DNA of 64,000 nt from the NCBI GenBank assembly GCA_032000125.1, contig DAMALH010000002.1, positions 1-64,000 on the forward strand. The letters run 5' to 3'. The notes under the pieces are model-generated. The model did no database searches, was not told the DNA's origin, and saw only the letters and a list, made by a program, of their open reading frames with translations. Position 1 is the stretch's first letter. Every line of letters begins with the position of its first letter. This stretch comes from Dryocola sp032000125. GTDB taxonomy: Bacteria; Pseudomonadota; Gammaproteobacteria; Enterobacterales; Enterobacteriaceae. Positions 52,129 to 61,344 of this stretch are shown here, one piece after another. Made by a program: the position numbers and the translations under genes.

Positions 52129-52526
52129 AAGAGAAACCGTCCGAAGGCGTACGCCTCGACAAATGGCTTTGGGCCGCGCGCTTTTACAAAACTCGCGCCG
52201 TGGCCCGGGAAATGATTGAAGGCGGCAAAGTGCATTACAACGGGCAGCGCAGCAAGCCCAGCAAGATTGTTGAACCGAGCGCCATGCTAACGCTGCGCCA
52301 GGGCAATGATGAACGTACGGTTAAAGTGCTTGGCATCACCGAGCAGCGTCGCCCGGCAACGGAGGCGGTGCAGCTTTATGAAGAAACGGCGGAAAGTATC
52401 GAAAAGCGGGAAAAAATGGCGCTGTCTCGCAAGATGAATTCGCTGACCATGCCGCACCCGGACCGTCGCCCGGACAAAAAAGAACGCCGGGACCTGATGA
52501 AATTTAAACACGGCGGCAACGACTAG
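52125..52526 (+). CDS. hslR: Heat shock protein 15 (ribosome-associated)
   Basis: Hsp15 binds 50S subunits carrying a stalled nascent chain and helps to recycle them. The 133-residue basic protein has an S4 RNA-binding domain (about 8-70, VRLDKWLWAARFYKTRAVA) and a Lys/Arg-rich tail. It lies between yrfG (4-nt overlap) and hslO (24 nt). Confidence 0.96.
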   Translation: MKEKPSEGVRLDKWLWAARFYKTRAVAREMIEGGKVHYNGQRSKPSKIVEPSAMLTLRQGNDERTVKVLGITEQRRPATEAVQLYEETAESIEKREKMALSRKMNSLTMPHPDRRPDKKERRDLMKFKHGGND

Positions 52527-52550
52527 CTGCCGCCTGACTGAGAGAAAACT

Positions 52551-53429
52551 ATGGCTCAACACGACCAACTCCATCGTTACCTGTTTGAAAACTATGCCGT
52601 ACGCGGCGAGCTGGTGACGGTATCCGAAACCTGGCAGCAGATCATGGAAAACCATGACTACCCGCAGCCGGTGAAAAAAATCCTCGGCGAACTGCTGGTC
52701 GCGACTAGCCTGCTGACGGCAACGCTGAAATTTGACGGCGATATCACCGTCCAGCTACAGGGCGACGGCCCGATGACTCTCGCGGTGATCAACGGCAACA
52801 ATAAACAACAAATGCGCGGCGTGGCTCGCGTGCAGGGCGATATTCCTGCGGATGCAGATTTGAAAACGCTGGTCGGCAACGGTTATCTGGTCATCACCAT
52901 TACGCCGAGCGAAGGCGAACGCTACCAGGGCGTTGTGGGCCTTGAAGGCGATACGCTGGCCGACTGCCTGGAAGATTACTTCCTGCGGTCCGAACAGTTG
53001 CCTACGCGTCTGTTTATCCGCACCAGCGAAGCTGAAGGACAGGTGGCCGCAGGCGGCATGCTGCTGCAGGTTTTGCCTGCGCAAAATGCACAGGCAGATG
53101 ACTTTACGCACCTCGCCGCGCTGACAGAAACTATTACCGCGCAAGAGCTGCTTACGCTGCCGGCTAACGACGTGCTGTGGCGCCTGTATCACGAAGAAGA
53201 AGTGACGCTCTACGATCCGCAGGCCGTTGAGTTCAAGTGCACCTGTTCACGTGAACGCTGTGCCGATGCGCTAAAAACCCTGCCGGATGAAGAAGTGGAC
53301 AGCATCATCGCGGAAGACGGCGAAATCGACATGAACTGCGATTACTGCGGCAGCCACTACCTGTTCGATGCCATGGATATTGCCGCAATCCGTAACAACG
53401 CCTCCCCGGCCGATCCTCAGCTTCACTGA
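52551..53429 (+). CDS. hslO: Redox-regulated chaperone Hsp33
   Basis: Hsp33 is a cytoplasmic holdase activated by oxidation plus unfolding. The 292-residue protein has the four zinc-binding redox-switch cysteines in the order CxC (230, 232) and CxxC (263, 266), so it should be functional. Cotranscribed with hslR. In E. coli K-12 yhgE follows; here it is absent and a terminator comes next. Confidence 0.97.
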   Translation: MAQHDQLHRYLFENYAVRGELVTVSETWQQIMENHDYPQPVKKILGELLVATSLLTATLKFDGDITVQLQGDGPMTLAVINGNNKQQMRGVARVQGDIPADADLKTLVGNGYLVITITPSEGERYQGVVGLEGDTLADCLEDYFLRSEQLPTRLFIRTSEAEGQVAAGGMLLQVLPAQNAQADDFTHLAALTETITAQELLTLPANDVLWRLYHEEEVTLYDPQAVEFKCTCSRERCADALKTLPDEEVDSIIAEDGEIDMNCDYCGSHYLFDAMDIAAIRNNASPADPQLH

Positions 53430-53435
53430 TTTTCT

Positions 53436-53475
53436 CCGGGGCGGGACGCCATTCGCGTTTACCGCCCCGGTTTTT
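53436..53475 (+). terminator. Rho-independent terminator after hslO
   Basis: Arms CCGGGGCGG (53436-53444) and CCGCCCCGG (53462-53470) are followed by five T. It starts 7 nt after the hslO stop. Confidence 0.9.
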
Positions 53476-53730
53476 CATTCCCTTTCTTACGAACGCGCGC
53501 TCGATCACATCGCTTCCGTTTATTTCACTACTTTTTAACATATTCGGCAGATTTTACCCGACCTGTTACCAATTCCTGCCATACTCTCACCCCGTTGTGG
53601 CCAGCTTCACAGCGTTTTCCGCTGTTCTGTTTTTGAGTTGGATGCTCAAATCTATGAGTTTGGTCGCGGTTAACAAGCAATAAACAACCCTACAATCTCA
53701 GGCAGTATAAATTGGCTAAGGAGCAGTGAC
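53476..53730 (+). promoter_or_regulatory. pckA control region
   Basis: About 255 nt between the hslO terminator and pckA. It contains a near-consensus CRP site and the ribosome binding site AAGGAG before the pckA ATG. No gene is seen; yhgE, which lies here in E. coli K-12, is missing. Confidence 0.6.
53596..53611 (+). promoter_or_regulatory. CRP site upstream of pckA
   Basis: TGTGGCCAGCTTCACA matches TGTGA-N6-TCACA with one mismatch. pckA is a known CRP-activated gene in E. coli, which fits gluconeogenic use. Confidence 0.75.
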
Positions 53731-55350
53731 ATGCGAGTTAAAGGTATAACCCCGCAGGATCTCAAGGCTTACGGTATTAGCGATGTGAGTGAAGTGCTTT
53801 ATAACCCCGATTACGACACGCTGTATCACGAAGAGCTTGATCCCCGCCTGGAAGGCTTTGAACGAGGCGTAGAAACAAATCTCGGTGCCGTCGCCGTCGA
53901 TACCGGCATCTTTACCGGCCGCTCACCAAAAGATAAGTATATCGTTCGTGACGACACCACCCGTGACACGCTCTGGTGGGCGGATAACGGCAAAGGCAAG
54001 AACGACAACAAACCCCTCTCCAGCGAGACCTGGCAAAGCCTGAAAGGCCTCGTTACCCAACAGCTCTCCGGTAAGCGCCTGTTCATTGTCGACGCGTTCT
54101 GCGGCGCCAATGCCGATACCCGCCTTTCGGTACGTTTTATTACCGAAGTGGCCTGGCAGGCCCATTTCGTTAAGAACATGTTTATCCGGCCGACCAGTGA
54201 AGAACTTGACGCTTTCACGCCTGATTTTGTGGTGATGAACGGTGCCAAATGCACCAACCCGCACTGGCAGGAGCAGGGAATGCACTCCGAAAACTTCATC
54301 GCCTTTAACCTTACCGAACGGATGCAGCTTATTGGCGGCACCTGGTACGGCGGCGAAATGAAAAAAGGGATGTTCTCGATCATGAATTATCTGCTGCCGT
54401 TAAGGGGCATTGCGTCTATGCACTGCTCGGCTAACGTTGGCGAAGCGGGCGATGTCGCCGTGTTCTTTGGCCTGTCTGGCACCGGTAAAACAACCCTTTC
54501 CACCGATCCCAAACGTCGCCTGATCGGCGATGACGAGCACGGCTGGGACGACGACGGCGTGTTCAACTTTGAAGGCGGCTGCTACGCGAAGACTATTCGC
54601 CTGTCTGAGGAAGCCGAACCGGATATTTTCCATGCTATTCGCCGTGACGCGCTGCTGGAAAACGTTACTGTCCGTGCAGACGGCACTATCGACTTCGACG
54701 ATAGCTCTAAAACTGAAAATACCCGCGTCTCCTACCCGATTTACCATATCGACAACATCGTCAAACCGATCTCCAAAGCGGGTCACGCCACCAAAGTTAT
54801 CTTCCTGACGGCGGATGCGTTTGGCGTTCTGCCGCCGGTTTCCCGCCTGACGGCGAACCAGACTCAGTACCATTTCCTGTCCGGCTTCACCGCCAAACTC
54901 GCAGGGACCGAGCGCGGCGTAACCGAGCCCACGCCAACCTTCTCGGCCTGTTTTGGCGCAGCCTTCCTTTCGCTGCACCCGACACAGTATGCCGAAGTGC
55001 TGGTGAAGCGCATGCAGGCCGCAGGCGCGCAGGCGTATCTGGTTAACACCGGCTGGAACGGCACCGGCAAACGCATCTCTATCAAAGACACGCGTGCGAT
55101 TATCGATGCGATTCTGGACGGCTCGCTTGATGATGCGGAAACCTTCACGCTGCCGATGTTTGACCTGGCGATCCCAACCGAGCTTGCAGGAGTTGATACC
55201 CGCATCCTGGACCCGCGCAGCACGTATGCGTCGCCGGAACAGTGGCAGGAAAAAGCGGAGCAGCTAGCGAAGCTGTTTATATCGAACTTTGAGAAGTACA
55301 CCGATACGCCGGCAGGCGCGGCGCTGGTGAGCGCAGGACCAAAGATTTAA
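53731..55350 (+). CDS. pckA: Phosphoenolpyruvate carboxykinase (ATP)
   Basis: PckA converts oxaloacetate and ATP to phosphoenolpyruvate, the first dedicated step of gluconeogenesis. The 539-residue protein has the kinase-1a loop GLSGTGKTTLS (about 249-259), the metal site DDEHGWDDDGVFNFEGGCYAK (shown in two parts: DDEHGWDDD, then FEGGCYAK) and the substrate region around FTGRSPKDKY. The start has AAGGAG 8 nt upstream. CRP probably activates it when glucose is absent. Confidence 0.98.
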   Translation: MRVKGITPQDLKAYGISDVSEVLYNPDYDTLYHEELDPRLEGFERGVETNLGAVAVDTGIFTGRSPKDKYIVRDDTTRDTLWWADNGKGKNDNKPLSSETWQSLKGLVTQQLSGKRLFIVDAFCGANADTRLSVRFITEVAWQAHFVKNMFIRPTSEELDAFTPDFVVMNGAKCTNPHWQEQGMHSENFIAFNLTERMQLIGGTWYGGEMKKGMFSIMNYLLPLRGIASMHCSANVGEAGDVAVFFGLSGTGKTTLSTDPKRRLIGDDEHGWDDDGVFNFEGGCYAKTIRLSEEAEPDIFHAIRRDALLENVTVRADGTIDFDDSSKTENTRVSYPIYHIDNIVKPISKAGHATKVIFLTADAFGVLPPVSRLTANQTQYHFLSGFTAKLAGTERGVTEPTPTFSACFGAAFLSLHPTQYAEVLVKRMQAAGAQAYLVNTGWNGTGKRISIKDTRAIIDAILDGSLDDAETFTLPMFDLAIPTELAGVDTRILDPRSTYASPEQWQEKAEQLAKLFISNFEKYTDTPAGAALVSAGPKI

Positions 55351-55364
55351 GTTACCTGCCCCAT

Positions 55365-55395
55365 AAAAAAACGAACCCCAGGGGGTTCGTTTTTT
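55365..55395. terminator. Bidirectional terminator between pckA and envZ
   Basis: Arms ACGAACCCC (55371-55379) and GGGGTTCGT (55382-55390) flanked by A and T runs of six or more. It serves both convergent transcripts. Confidence 0.92.
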
Positions 55396-55398
55396 GCA

Positions 55399-56760
55399 TT
55401 AAACCGGTTTACTTTCCCGGCTCTGGTGGACGACTTTGCTTATCGGCAAAGGCAGCCAGGCCCTGATGCGTAAACCGCCCCGCTCGCTAACGCCGATATC
55501 CAGCATCCCGTTATGGTTGTCGACAATACGCTGCACTATCGCCAGCCCAAGCCCGGTGCCGCTGGTGCTGCGCGCGCTGTCGCCGCGTACAAACGGCTGG
55601 AGAAGGTGCTTAAGCTGCTCCGGTTTAATACCCGGCCCGTCATCTTCCACCTGGAACCAGGCGCGATTAAGCTCGCCGCCGCTGCTGACCTTGATCCAGC
55701 CGTTGCCGTAACGGGCCGCGTTAACCACCATATTGGCTACGGCGCGCTTAATCGACAGCGGGTGGATGTTTACCTGCAGTTCGCCCGCCTGCAGCGCGGT
55801 TTCTATTTCGCGTTCATAGCCGCTTTCGGCGGCGATCACTTCGCCCAGCACGCTGTTAAGATCGGCGGTTTCCAGCGGCATTTCCTGGCCGGTGCGCAGG
55901 TAGTCGATAAACTGTTCGATAATCGCGTTGCATTCCTCGATATCTTTATTAATCGACTCGGCAAGATAGCCGTCTTCCTGCCCCATCATTTCCGTTGCCA
56001 GACGAATACGCGTCAGCGGCGTACGCAGATCGTGGCTTACGCCCGCCATCAGCAGCGTGCGGTCGTCTGCCAGTTGCTTAACGCCTGCCGCCATATGGTT
56101 AAAGGCTCGCGTCACCGAGCGCACCTCCGAAGCACCATATTCGCGCAGCGGCGGAGGGATAATCCCTTTCCCCACCTGCAAGGCGGCATGCTCAAGATCC
56201 ACCAGCGGCCGGTTCTGTATGCGGATAAACAGCCACGCGCCTCCTATCGCCAGCAGCATAATCGCCAGCGTATAGCGGAACAGCGGGGAGAAATCGCCCT
56301 GATGAATTTCCGTTAGCGGCACCCGCACCCAAATGTTCGGCGACAGCCAGGTTTTCAGCCACACCACGGGCGAGCTTTTGTTAACCTCAACGCGCACTTC
56401 CGTCGGGCCGCCCAACTGCTGCGCCATCTGGTGGCTTAAAAACTCATAATGCTGCGCCCAGCGCAGGCCCGCGTCTTCCGCCGCCTCGTTGGAATAGAGG
56501 GAAATTCCCAGCTCGCGGTAAATCTCACGACGAAAAGCCGGCGGCACCACAAGCTGCGTGCCGTCTTCAAGCTGCAGCTTATCGGTCATCAGCATACGGA
56601 CTTCGTAGGCGAGGACTTTATTAAACTGCTGCAGGCTCGGCAAAATCGCGAAGTTAAGCACCACAAGGTAGGTCGTCACCAGGCTGACGAACAGCAAGGT
56701 GACGATCAGCAGCAGCGTACGGGCAAAGGAGCTTCTGGGGGAGAAGCGGACTCGCCTCAT
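55399..56760 (-). CDS. envZ: Osmosensor histidine kinase EnvZ
   Basis: EnvZ senses osmolarity and phosphorylates or dephosphorylates OmpR. The 453-residue protein has membrane helices at about 15-40 and 163-180, a periplasmic domain between them, a HAMP linker, the DHp helix with the phosphorylated His243 (GVSHDLRTPLTR), and a C-terminal ATPase domain with an N box (NMVVNAARYG) and GTGLGLAIV. Overlaps ompR by 4 nt. Confidence 0.97.
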   Translation of the reverse strand: MRRVRFSPRSSFARTLLLIVTLLFVSLVTTYLVVLNFAILPSLQQFNKVLAYEVRMLMTDKLQLEDGTQLVVPPAFRREIYRELGISLYSNEAAEDAGLRWAQHYEFLSHQMAQQLGGPTEVRVEVNKSSPVVWLKTWLSPNIWVRVPLTEIHQGDFSPLFRYTLAIMLLAIGGAWLFIRIQNRPLVDLEHAALQVGKGIIPPPLREYGASEVRSVTRAFNHMAAGVKQLADDRTLLMAGVSHDLRTPLTRIRLATEMMGQEDGYLAESINKDIEECNAIIEQFIDYLRTGQEMPLETADLNSVLGEVIAAESGYEREIETALQAGELQVNIHPLSIKRAVANMVVNAARYGNGWIKVSSGGELNRAWFQVEDDGPGIKPEQLKHLLQPFVRGDSARSTSGTGLGLAIVQRIVDNHNGMLDIGVSERGGLRIRAWLPLPISKVVHQSRESKPV

Positions 56761-57476
56761 GCCTTAGAACCGTCCGGCACAAATACGTAGCCCAGTCCCC
56801 AGACGGTCTGGATATAACGCGGGTGCGCCGGATCTTCTTCCACCATGCGACGCAGGCGGGAGATTTGCACATCGATCGAACGTTCCATGGCGCTGTATTC
56901 ACGGCCGCGGGCGAGGTTCATTAACTTATCGCGGGAAAGCGGCTCACGCGGGTGGCTCACCAGCGCCTTGAGCACGGCGAACTCACCGCTAGTCAGCGGC
57001 ATAGGCTCATCTTCACGGAACATCTCACGGGTGCCGAGGTTGAGCTTGAATTTACCAAAAGCAATAACCGCTTCTTCCTGAGAAGGCGCCCCCGGCAGCT
57101 CGTTCGCCTGACGACGCAGCACCGCACGGATGCGGGCCAGCAGTTCACGCGGGTTAAAAGGTTTGGGAATGTAGTCGTCGGCGCCGATTTCCAGGCCAAC
57201 GATACGGTCAACCTCTTCACCTTTTGCGGTAACCATAATTATCGGCATCGGGTTGCTCTGGCTGCGCAGACGGCGGCAGATAGACAGGCCGTCCTCCCCA
57301 GGCAGCATAAGATCCAGCACCATCAGGTGGAAAGACTCACGGGTTAACAGACGATCCATCTGTTCTGCGTTGGCCACGCTACGGACCTGGAAGCCCTGCT
57401 CTGTGAGATAACGCTCTAACAGCGCCCGCAGACGCATATCGTCATCCACAACCAGAATTTTATAATTCTCTTGCAT
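56757..57476 (-). CDS. ompR: Response regulator OmpR
   Basis: OmpR controls porin genes and other osmotic and acid responses. The 239-residue protein has a receiver domain with Asp11/Asp12 and the phosphorylated Asp55 (VLDLMLPGEDG), and a C-terminal winged helix (about 135-235). The start MQENYKILVV equals the E. coli length; a 5-codon extension is open upstream. It forms the ompB operon with envZ. Confidence 0.98.
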   Translation of the reverse strand: MQENYKILVVDDDMRLRALLERYLTEQGFQVRSVANAEQMDRLLTRESFHLMVLDLMLPGEDGLSICRRLRSQSNPMPIIMVTAKGEEVDRIVGLEIGADDYIPKPFNPRELLARIRAVLRRQANELPGAPSQEEAVIAFGKFKLNLGTREMFREDEPMPLTSGEFAVLKALVSHPREPLSRDKLMNLARGREYSAMERSIDVQISRLRRMVEEDPAHPRYIQTVWGLGYVFVPDGSKA

Positions 57477-57551
57477 TCTTATTACTCCCAAAGGCTCGAA
57501 CAGTTGAGGGCGTATTCTTAAAAAACTGCGTCAATACGACCAGTCAAATCT

Positions 57552-57580
57552 GGTATATATTCTAGTCGAAATTGTTACAA
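57552..57580 (-). promoter_or_regulatory. Candidate ompR-envZ promoter
   Basis: On the minus strand TTGTAA (57575-57580) is separated by 17 bp from TATACC (57552-57557). The surrounding bases are nearly the same as in the E. coli ompB promoter region. Confidence 0.5.
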
Positions 57581-57712
57581 AGCATATTAAACAGTCGGTT
57601 ATAGCGTTCTTTTTGCAAAAACGATGACCTGCTTCGCACATTGCCGGCATTGCCATCACCCTGATTTATCGGTTTAAATCACCATATTGTTATCCAGCTT
57701 GCAGGCCCAACG

Positions 57713-58186
57713 ATGAAAACGCCATTGATCACCCGCGAGGGCTACGAAAAGCTCAGGCAAGAAAAAGACTATTTGTGGCGCGAAGAGCGTCCTGAAGTGA
57801 CCAAAAAGGTTACCTGGGCGGCAAGCCTTGGCGATCGCAGTGAAAATGCCGACTACCAGTACAACAAAAAACGCCTGCGCGAGATAGACCGCCGGGTACG
57901 CTATCTGACGAAATGCCTTGAGAACCTGAAAATCGTCGACTATTCGCCCCAGCAGGAAGGCAAAGTGTTCTTTGGCGCCTGGGTCGAAATTGAAAACGAC
58001 GAGGGTAGCCAGCTACGCTTTCGCATCGTGGGCTACGATGAGATTTTCGGCCGCAAGGATTACATCTCCATCGACTCACCGATGGCCCGCGCGCTGCTGA
58101 AAAAAGAAGTGGGTGATTTAGCGGTAGTGCAAACGCCCGGCGGAGAAGCCCAGTGGTACGTCAATGAAATCGAGTATGTGAAATAG
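57713..58186 (+). CDS. greB: Transcription elongation factor GreB
   Basis: GreB inserts into the RNA polymerase secondary channel and stimulates cleavage of backtracked RNA. The 157-residue protein has an N-terminal coiled coil (1-75) with the catalytic acidic tip near DRSENADYQ (about residues 41-49) and a C-terminal FKBP-like domain. It is divergent from ompR. Confidence 0.97.
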   Translation: MKTPLITREGYEKLRQEKDYLWREERPEVTKKVTWAASLGDRSENADYQYNKKRLREIDRRVRYLTKCLENLKIVDYSPQQEGKVFFGAWVEIENDEGSQLRFRIVGYDEIFGRKDYISIDSPMARALLKKEVGDLAVVQTPGGEAQWYVNEIEYVK

Positions 58187-58316
58187 CTCCCGTGCCGGCG
58201 ACAGAACCGTCCGATTCCTCGTCGCAGGGGCGCTGTGGCTGGCATTTTTGCCTTCCAGTCCGTATAACTGTCCTCTGAAATTTCCGCTCTAAACGCACTA
58301 CACAGATGATAAAGCC

Positions 58317-60650
58317 ATGATGAATGATTCACTCTGCCGCATTATTGCCGGCGAGCTTAAGGCCAGAAATGAACAGGTTGAAGCAGCCGTTCGCCTGCTC
58401 GACGAAGGGAATACCGTGCCGTTTATCGCACGTTATCGTAAGGAAGTCACCGGGGGTCTGGACGACACGCAGCTGCGCCAGTTGGAGACTCGTCTGAGCT
58501 ACCTGCGCGAGCTTGAAGACCGCCGCCAGGCCATTTTGAAATCTATCACCGAGCAGGGCAAGCTGAGCGACGAATTAGCCAGCGCCATCCACGGCACGCT
58601 GAGCAAAACCGAGCTTGAAGATTTGTACCTGCCATATAAGCCAAAACGCCGCACGCGCGGGCAGATTGCAATCGAAGCAGGCCTTGAGCCGCTGGCAGAA
58701 ACCCTGTGGAACGAGCCGTCTCACGAACCTGAACAGGAAGCCGCTCGATACATTGACGCGGACAAAGGCGTTGCCGATACCAAAGCCGCGCTTGATGGCG
58801 CCCGCTACATCCTGATGGAACGTTTTGCCGAAGACGCCGCGCTGCTGGCAAAAGTACGTAACTACCTGTGGAAGAACGCCCATCTGGTTGCCACCGTGGT
58901 CGGCGGTAAAGAAGAGGAAGGCGCTAAGTTCCGCGACTACTTCGATCACCACGAGCCCATCGCCACCGTTCCTTCTCACCGTGCGCTCGCCATGTTCCGC
59001 GGCCGCAACGAAGGTATTTTGCAGCTTGCGCTAAACGCCGATCCGCATCACGACGAGCCGCCGCGCGAAAGCTACTGCGAGCAGTTAATTATTGAGCATC
59101 TCGGCCTGCGTCTGAACAACGCCCCGGCGGATGCCTGGCGCCGCGGCGTCATAAGCTGGACCTGGCGCATCAAGGTGCTGATGCATCTGGAAACCGAGCT
59201 GATGGGCACCGTGCGCGAACGCGCCGAAGAAGAAGCGATCAACGTCTTCGCCCGCAACCTGCATGATTTGTTAATGGCCGCGCCTGCTGGCCTGCGTGCA
59301 ACCATGGGCCTCGATCCAGGTTTGCGTACCGGCGTCAAAGTCGCGGTGGTTGACTCAACCGGTAAACTGGTCGCTACCGATACAATTTATCCGCACACCG
59401 GCCAGGCCGCAAAAGCCGCTGTCGCCGTGGCGACGCTGTGCGAAAAACACAACGTTGAACTGGTGGCTATCGGCAACGGCACGGCGTCTCGCGAAACCGA
59501 GCGTTTCTTCCTCGACGTGCAGCAGCAGTTCCCGAAAGTGACCGCGCAAAAAGTGATTGTCAGCGAAGCGGGCGCTTCGGTTTATTCGGCTTCTGAGCTG
59601 GCCGCGCTGGAATTCCCGGATCTGGATGTTTCGATTCGTGGCGCGGTTTCTATCGCCCGCCGCCTGCAGGACCCGCTCGCCGAACTGGTGAAGATCGATC
59701 CTAAATCCATCGGCGTCGGCCAGTATCAGCATGACGTCAGCCAGTCGCAGCTGGCGAAGAAGCTGGATGCGGTTGTAGAAGACTGCGTTAACGCCGTAGG
59801 CGTGGATCTGAACACCGCATCGGTGCCGCTGTTGACTCGCGTTGCGGGCTTAACGCGCATGATGGCGCAGAACATCGTGAGCTGGCGTGACGAAAACGGC
59901 CGCTTCCAGGATCGCCAACAGCTGCTGAAGGTCAGCCGTCTGGGGCCAAAAGCTTTTGAGCAGTGCGCGGGCTTCCTGCGTATCAATCACGGCAATAACC
60001 CTCTGGACGCCTCCACCGTGCACCCGGAAGCCTATCCCGTCGTTGAACGCATCCTGGCCGCGACAGAGCAGGCGCTTGCAGACCTTATGGGCAACGGCGA
60101 AGCGCTGCGCGGCCTGAAGGCGAGCGAGTTTACCGACGAGCGCTTCGGCGTCCCGACGGTGACCGACATTATCAAAGAACTGGAAAAGCCGGGGCGCGAT
60201 CCGCGTCCGGAATTCAAAACCGCGAAGTTTGCCGACGGCGTGGAAACCATGAACGATCTGACGCCGGGCATGGTGCTGGAAGGGGCGGTCACTAACGTGA
60301 CTAACTTCGGCGCCTTTGTGGATATCGGCGTTCATCAGGACGGGCTGGTACACATCTCTTCGCTTTCCGATAAATTCATCGACGACCCGCATAAGGTGGT
60401 AAAAGCCGGTGATATCGTCAAAGTGAAGGTAATGGAAGTGGATCTCGCCCGTAAGCGTATTGCGCTAACAATGCGCCTTGACGAACAGCCGGGTGAAACC
60501 AGTAACCGCCGTGAGCGCGCGCCGCGCGAGCAAAACAACGCACGCCGCCCGGCTCAACAGCAGGCTAAACCGCGCGGACGGGATAACGCCAGCAGCGGCA
60601 ACAGCGCAATGAGCGATGCGCTGGCCGCCGCGTTTGGTAAGAAGAACTAA
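58317..60650 (+). CDS. yhgF: Tex family S1 RNA-binding protein YhgF
   Basis: Tex proteins bind nucleic acid through a C-terminal S1 domain and affect transcription. The 777-residue protein has the helical N-terminal Tex region, a YqgF-like fold around GLDPGLRTGVKVAVVD (about 328-343), a helix-hairpin-helix (about 500-560) and the S1 domain (about 652-722, GAVTNVTNFGAFVDIG). The C-terminal tail is Arg/Gln/Asn-rich. An ATG one codon downstream is an equal alternative start. Confidence 0.95.
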   Translation: MMNDSLCRIIAGELKARNEQVEAAVRLLDEGNTVPFIARYRKEVTGGLDDTQLRQLETRLSYLRELEDRRQAILKSITEQGKLSDELASAIHGTLSKTELEDLYLPYKPKRRTRGQIAIEAGLEPLAETLWNEPSHEPEQEAARYIDADKGVADTKAALDGARYILMERFAEDAALLAKVRNYLWKNAHLVATVVGGKEEEGAKFRDYFDHHEPIATVPSHRALAMFRGRNEGILQLALNADPHHDEPPRESYCEQLIIEHLGLRLNNAPADAWRRGVISWTWRIKVLMHLETELMGTVRERAEEEAINVFARNLHDLLMAAPAGLRATMGLDPGLRTGVKVAVVDSTGKLVATDTIYPHTGQAAKAAVAVATLCEKHNVELVAIGNGTASRETERFFLDVQQQFPKVTAQKVIVSEAGASVYSASELAALEFPDLDVSIRGAVSIARRLQDPLAELVKIDPKSIGVGQYQHDVSQSQLAKKLDAVVEDCVNAVGVDLNTASVPLLTRVAGLTRMMAQNIVSWRDENGRFQDRQQLLKVSRLGPKAFEQCAGFLRINHGNNPLDASTVHPEAYPVVERILAATEQALADLMGNGEALRGLKASEFTDERFGVPTVTDIIKELEKPGRDPRPEFKTAKFADGVETMNDLTPGMVLEGAVTNVTNFGAFVDIGVHQDGLVHISSLSDKFIDDPHKVVKAGDIVKVKVMEVDLARKRIALTMRLDEQPGETSNRRERAPREQNNARRPAQQQAKPRGRDNASSGNSAMSDALAAAFGKKN

Positions 60651-60656
60651 TCTAAC

Positions 60657-60708
60657 GGCGGATAAAACAGCGTTTATCCGCCCGCCCTGAAGCCGGGCCG
60701 GGCGGATA
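60657..60708 (+). terminator. Nested hairpins after yhgF
   Basis: A perfect 10-bp stem GGCGGATAAA (60657-60666) / TTTATCCGCC (60673-60682) begins 7 nt after the stop. The second arm can also pair with a third copy, GGCGGATA (60701-60708), so two alternative folds exist. No T run follows. It resembles a REP-type palindromic unit and may terminate or protect the 3' end. Confidence 0.55.
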
Positions 60709-60957
60709 TAATCCGTCATTCACTTATTTCCCCTCTAATTCCCCGCAGCCACTCATTAATAATATTTAATAACCGCCTATATTACTTCCCGGCTAATAAA
60801 AACGCGTTGCGCAGAATGTTTAAATAAGAAACCAGCGGGCATCATTTGCGTAACACATGAAATATCAACGCAACATTAACGCAGGGAATATAATTAATTA
60901 AGATACGCCTTGTTTCATTTAATAATAAAAAAGAGACTTTCATTCATAAAATAGGGA

Positions 60958-60986
60958 TTGAAGATAGAAATTATTCTCATTATCAT
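60958..60986 (+). promoter_or_regulatory. feoA promoter
   Basis: TTGAAG (60958-60963), 17 bp, TATCAT (60981-60986): four of six and five of six consensus bases at ideal spacing. The Fur box overlaps it, which would allow repression when iron is replete. Confidence 0.7.
60966..60984 (-). promoter_or_regulatory. Fur box of the feo operon
   Basis: On the minus strand the 19-mer begins GATAATGAGAATAATT and matches the Fur consensus at about 14 of 19 positions. It lies between the -35 and -10 of the feoA promoter. Confidence 0.75.
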
Positions 60987-61109
60987 TGCTGTGTTTATTA
61001 TTTATTCTTTTACCGTTAAAGGCAGTTGGCTTTCACAGCACTTCGAACTTGCCGGTGAATACAGTAGCTCCGTCAGTAACAAATCAGAGTCTTGCTCTAA
61101 GAAGGTCCT

Positions 61110-61334
61110 ATGAATTTTTTACCGAACAGCGCGTGGAAAATTACCGGCTTCGCTTATGAAATAAGCCCGGCCTATCGACAAAAATTATTATCTCTCGGCA
61201 TGTTGCCCGGTTCTTCTTTTAATGTTGTACGCGTAGCGCCGCTTGGCGATCCGGTTCATATTGAAACTCGCCGCGTTAATTTAGTGTTACGTAAAAAAGA
61301 TCTTGCGTTATTAAACGTCGAAGCTCTGGCCTGA
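61110..61334 (+). CDS. feoA: Ferrous iron transport protein A
   Basis: FeoA is a small SH3-like cytoplasmic protein needed for FeoB function. The 74-residue protein (MNFLPNSAWKITGFAYEISPAYRQ to LNVEALA) matches the E. coli protein closely from residue 8 on. Its start has AAGGT upstream. First gene of feoABC. Confidence 0.96.
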   Translation: MNFLPNSAWKITGFAYEISPAYRQKLLSLGMLPGSSFNVVRVAPLGDPVHIETRRVNLVLRKKDLALLNVEALA

Positions 61335-61344
61335 CAAACGGGAT

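Larger units (their letters stand above)
60709..61109 (+). promoter_or_regulatory. feo operon upstream region
   Basis: About 400 nt without a gene. It is AT-rich, especially 60720-61020, in contrast to its neighbours, and carries the feoA promoter and Fur box (listed separately). A partial FNR-like half-site ATCAA is present, but I see no full FNR site. The leader is about 115 nt. Confidence 0.6.

Noticed and set aside
55513..56316. 267-codon plus-strand frame opposite envZ
   Set aside because: Antisense shadow of a well-conserved kinase; no motif or initiation site.
60861..60874. Possible FNR site upstream of feoA ending in ATCAA
   Set aside because: Only the right half-site matches TTGAT-N4-ATCAA; the left half is too poor to call.
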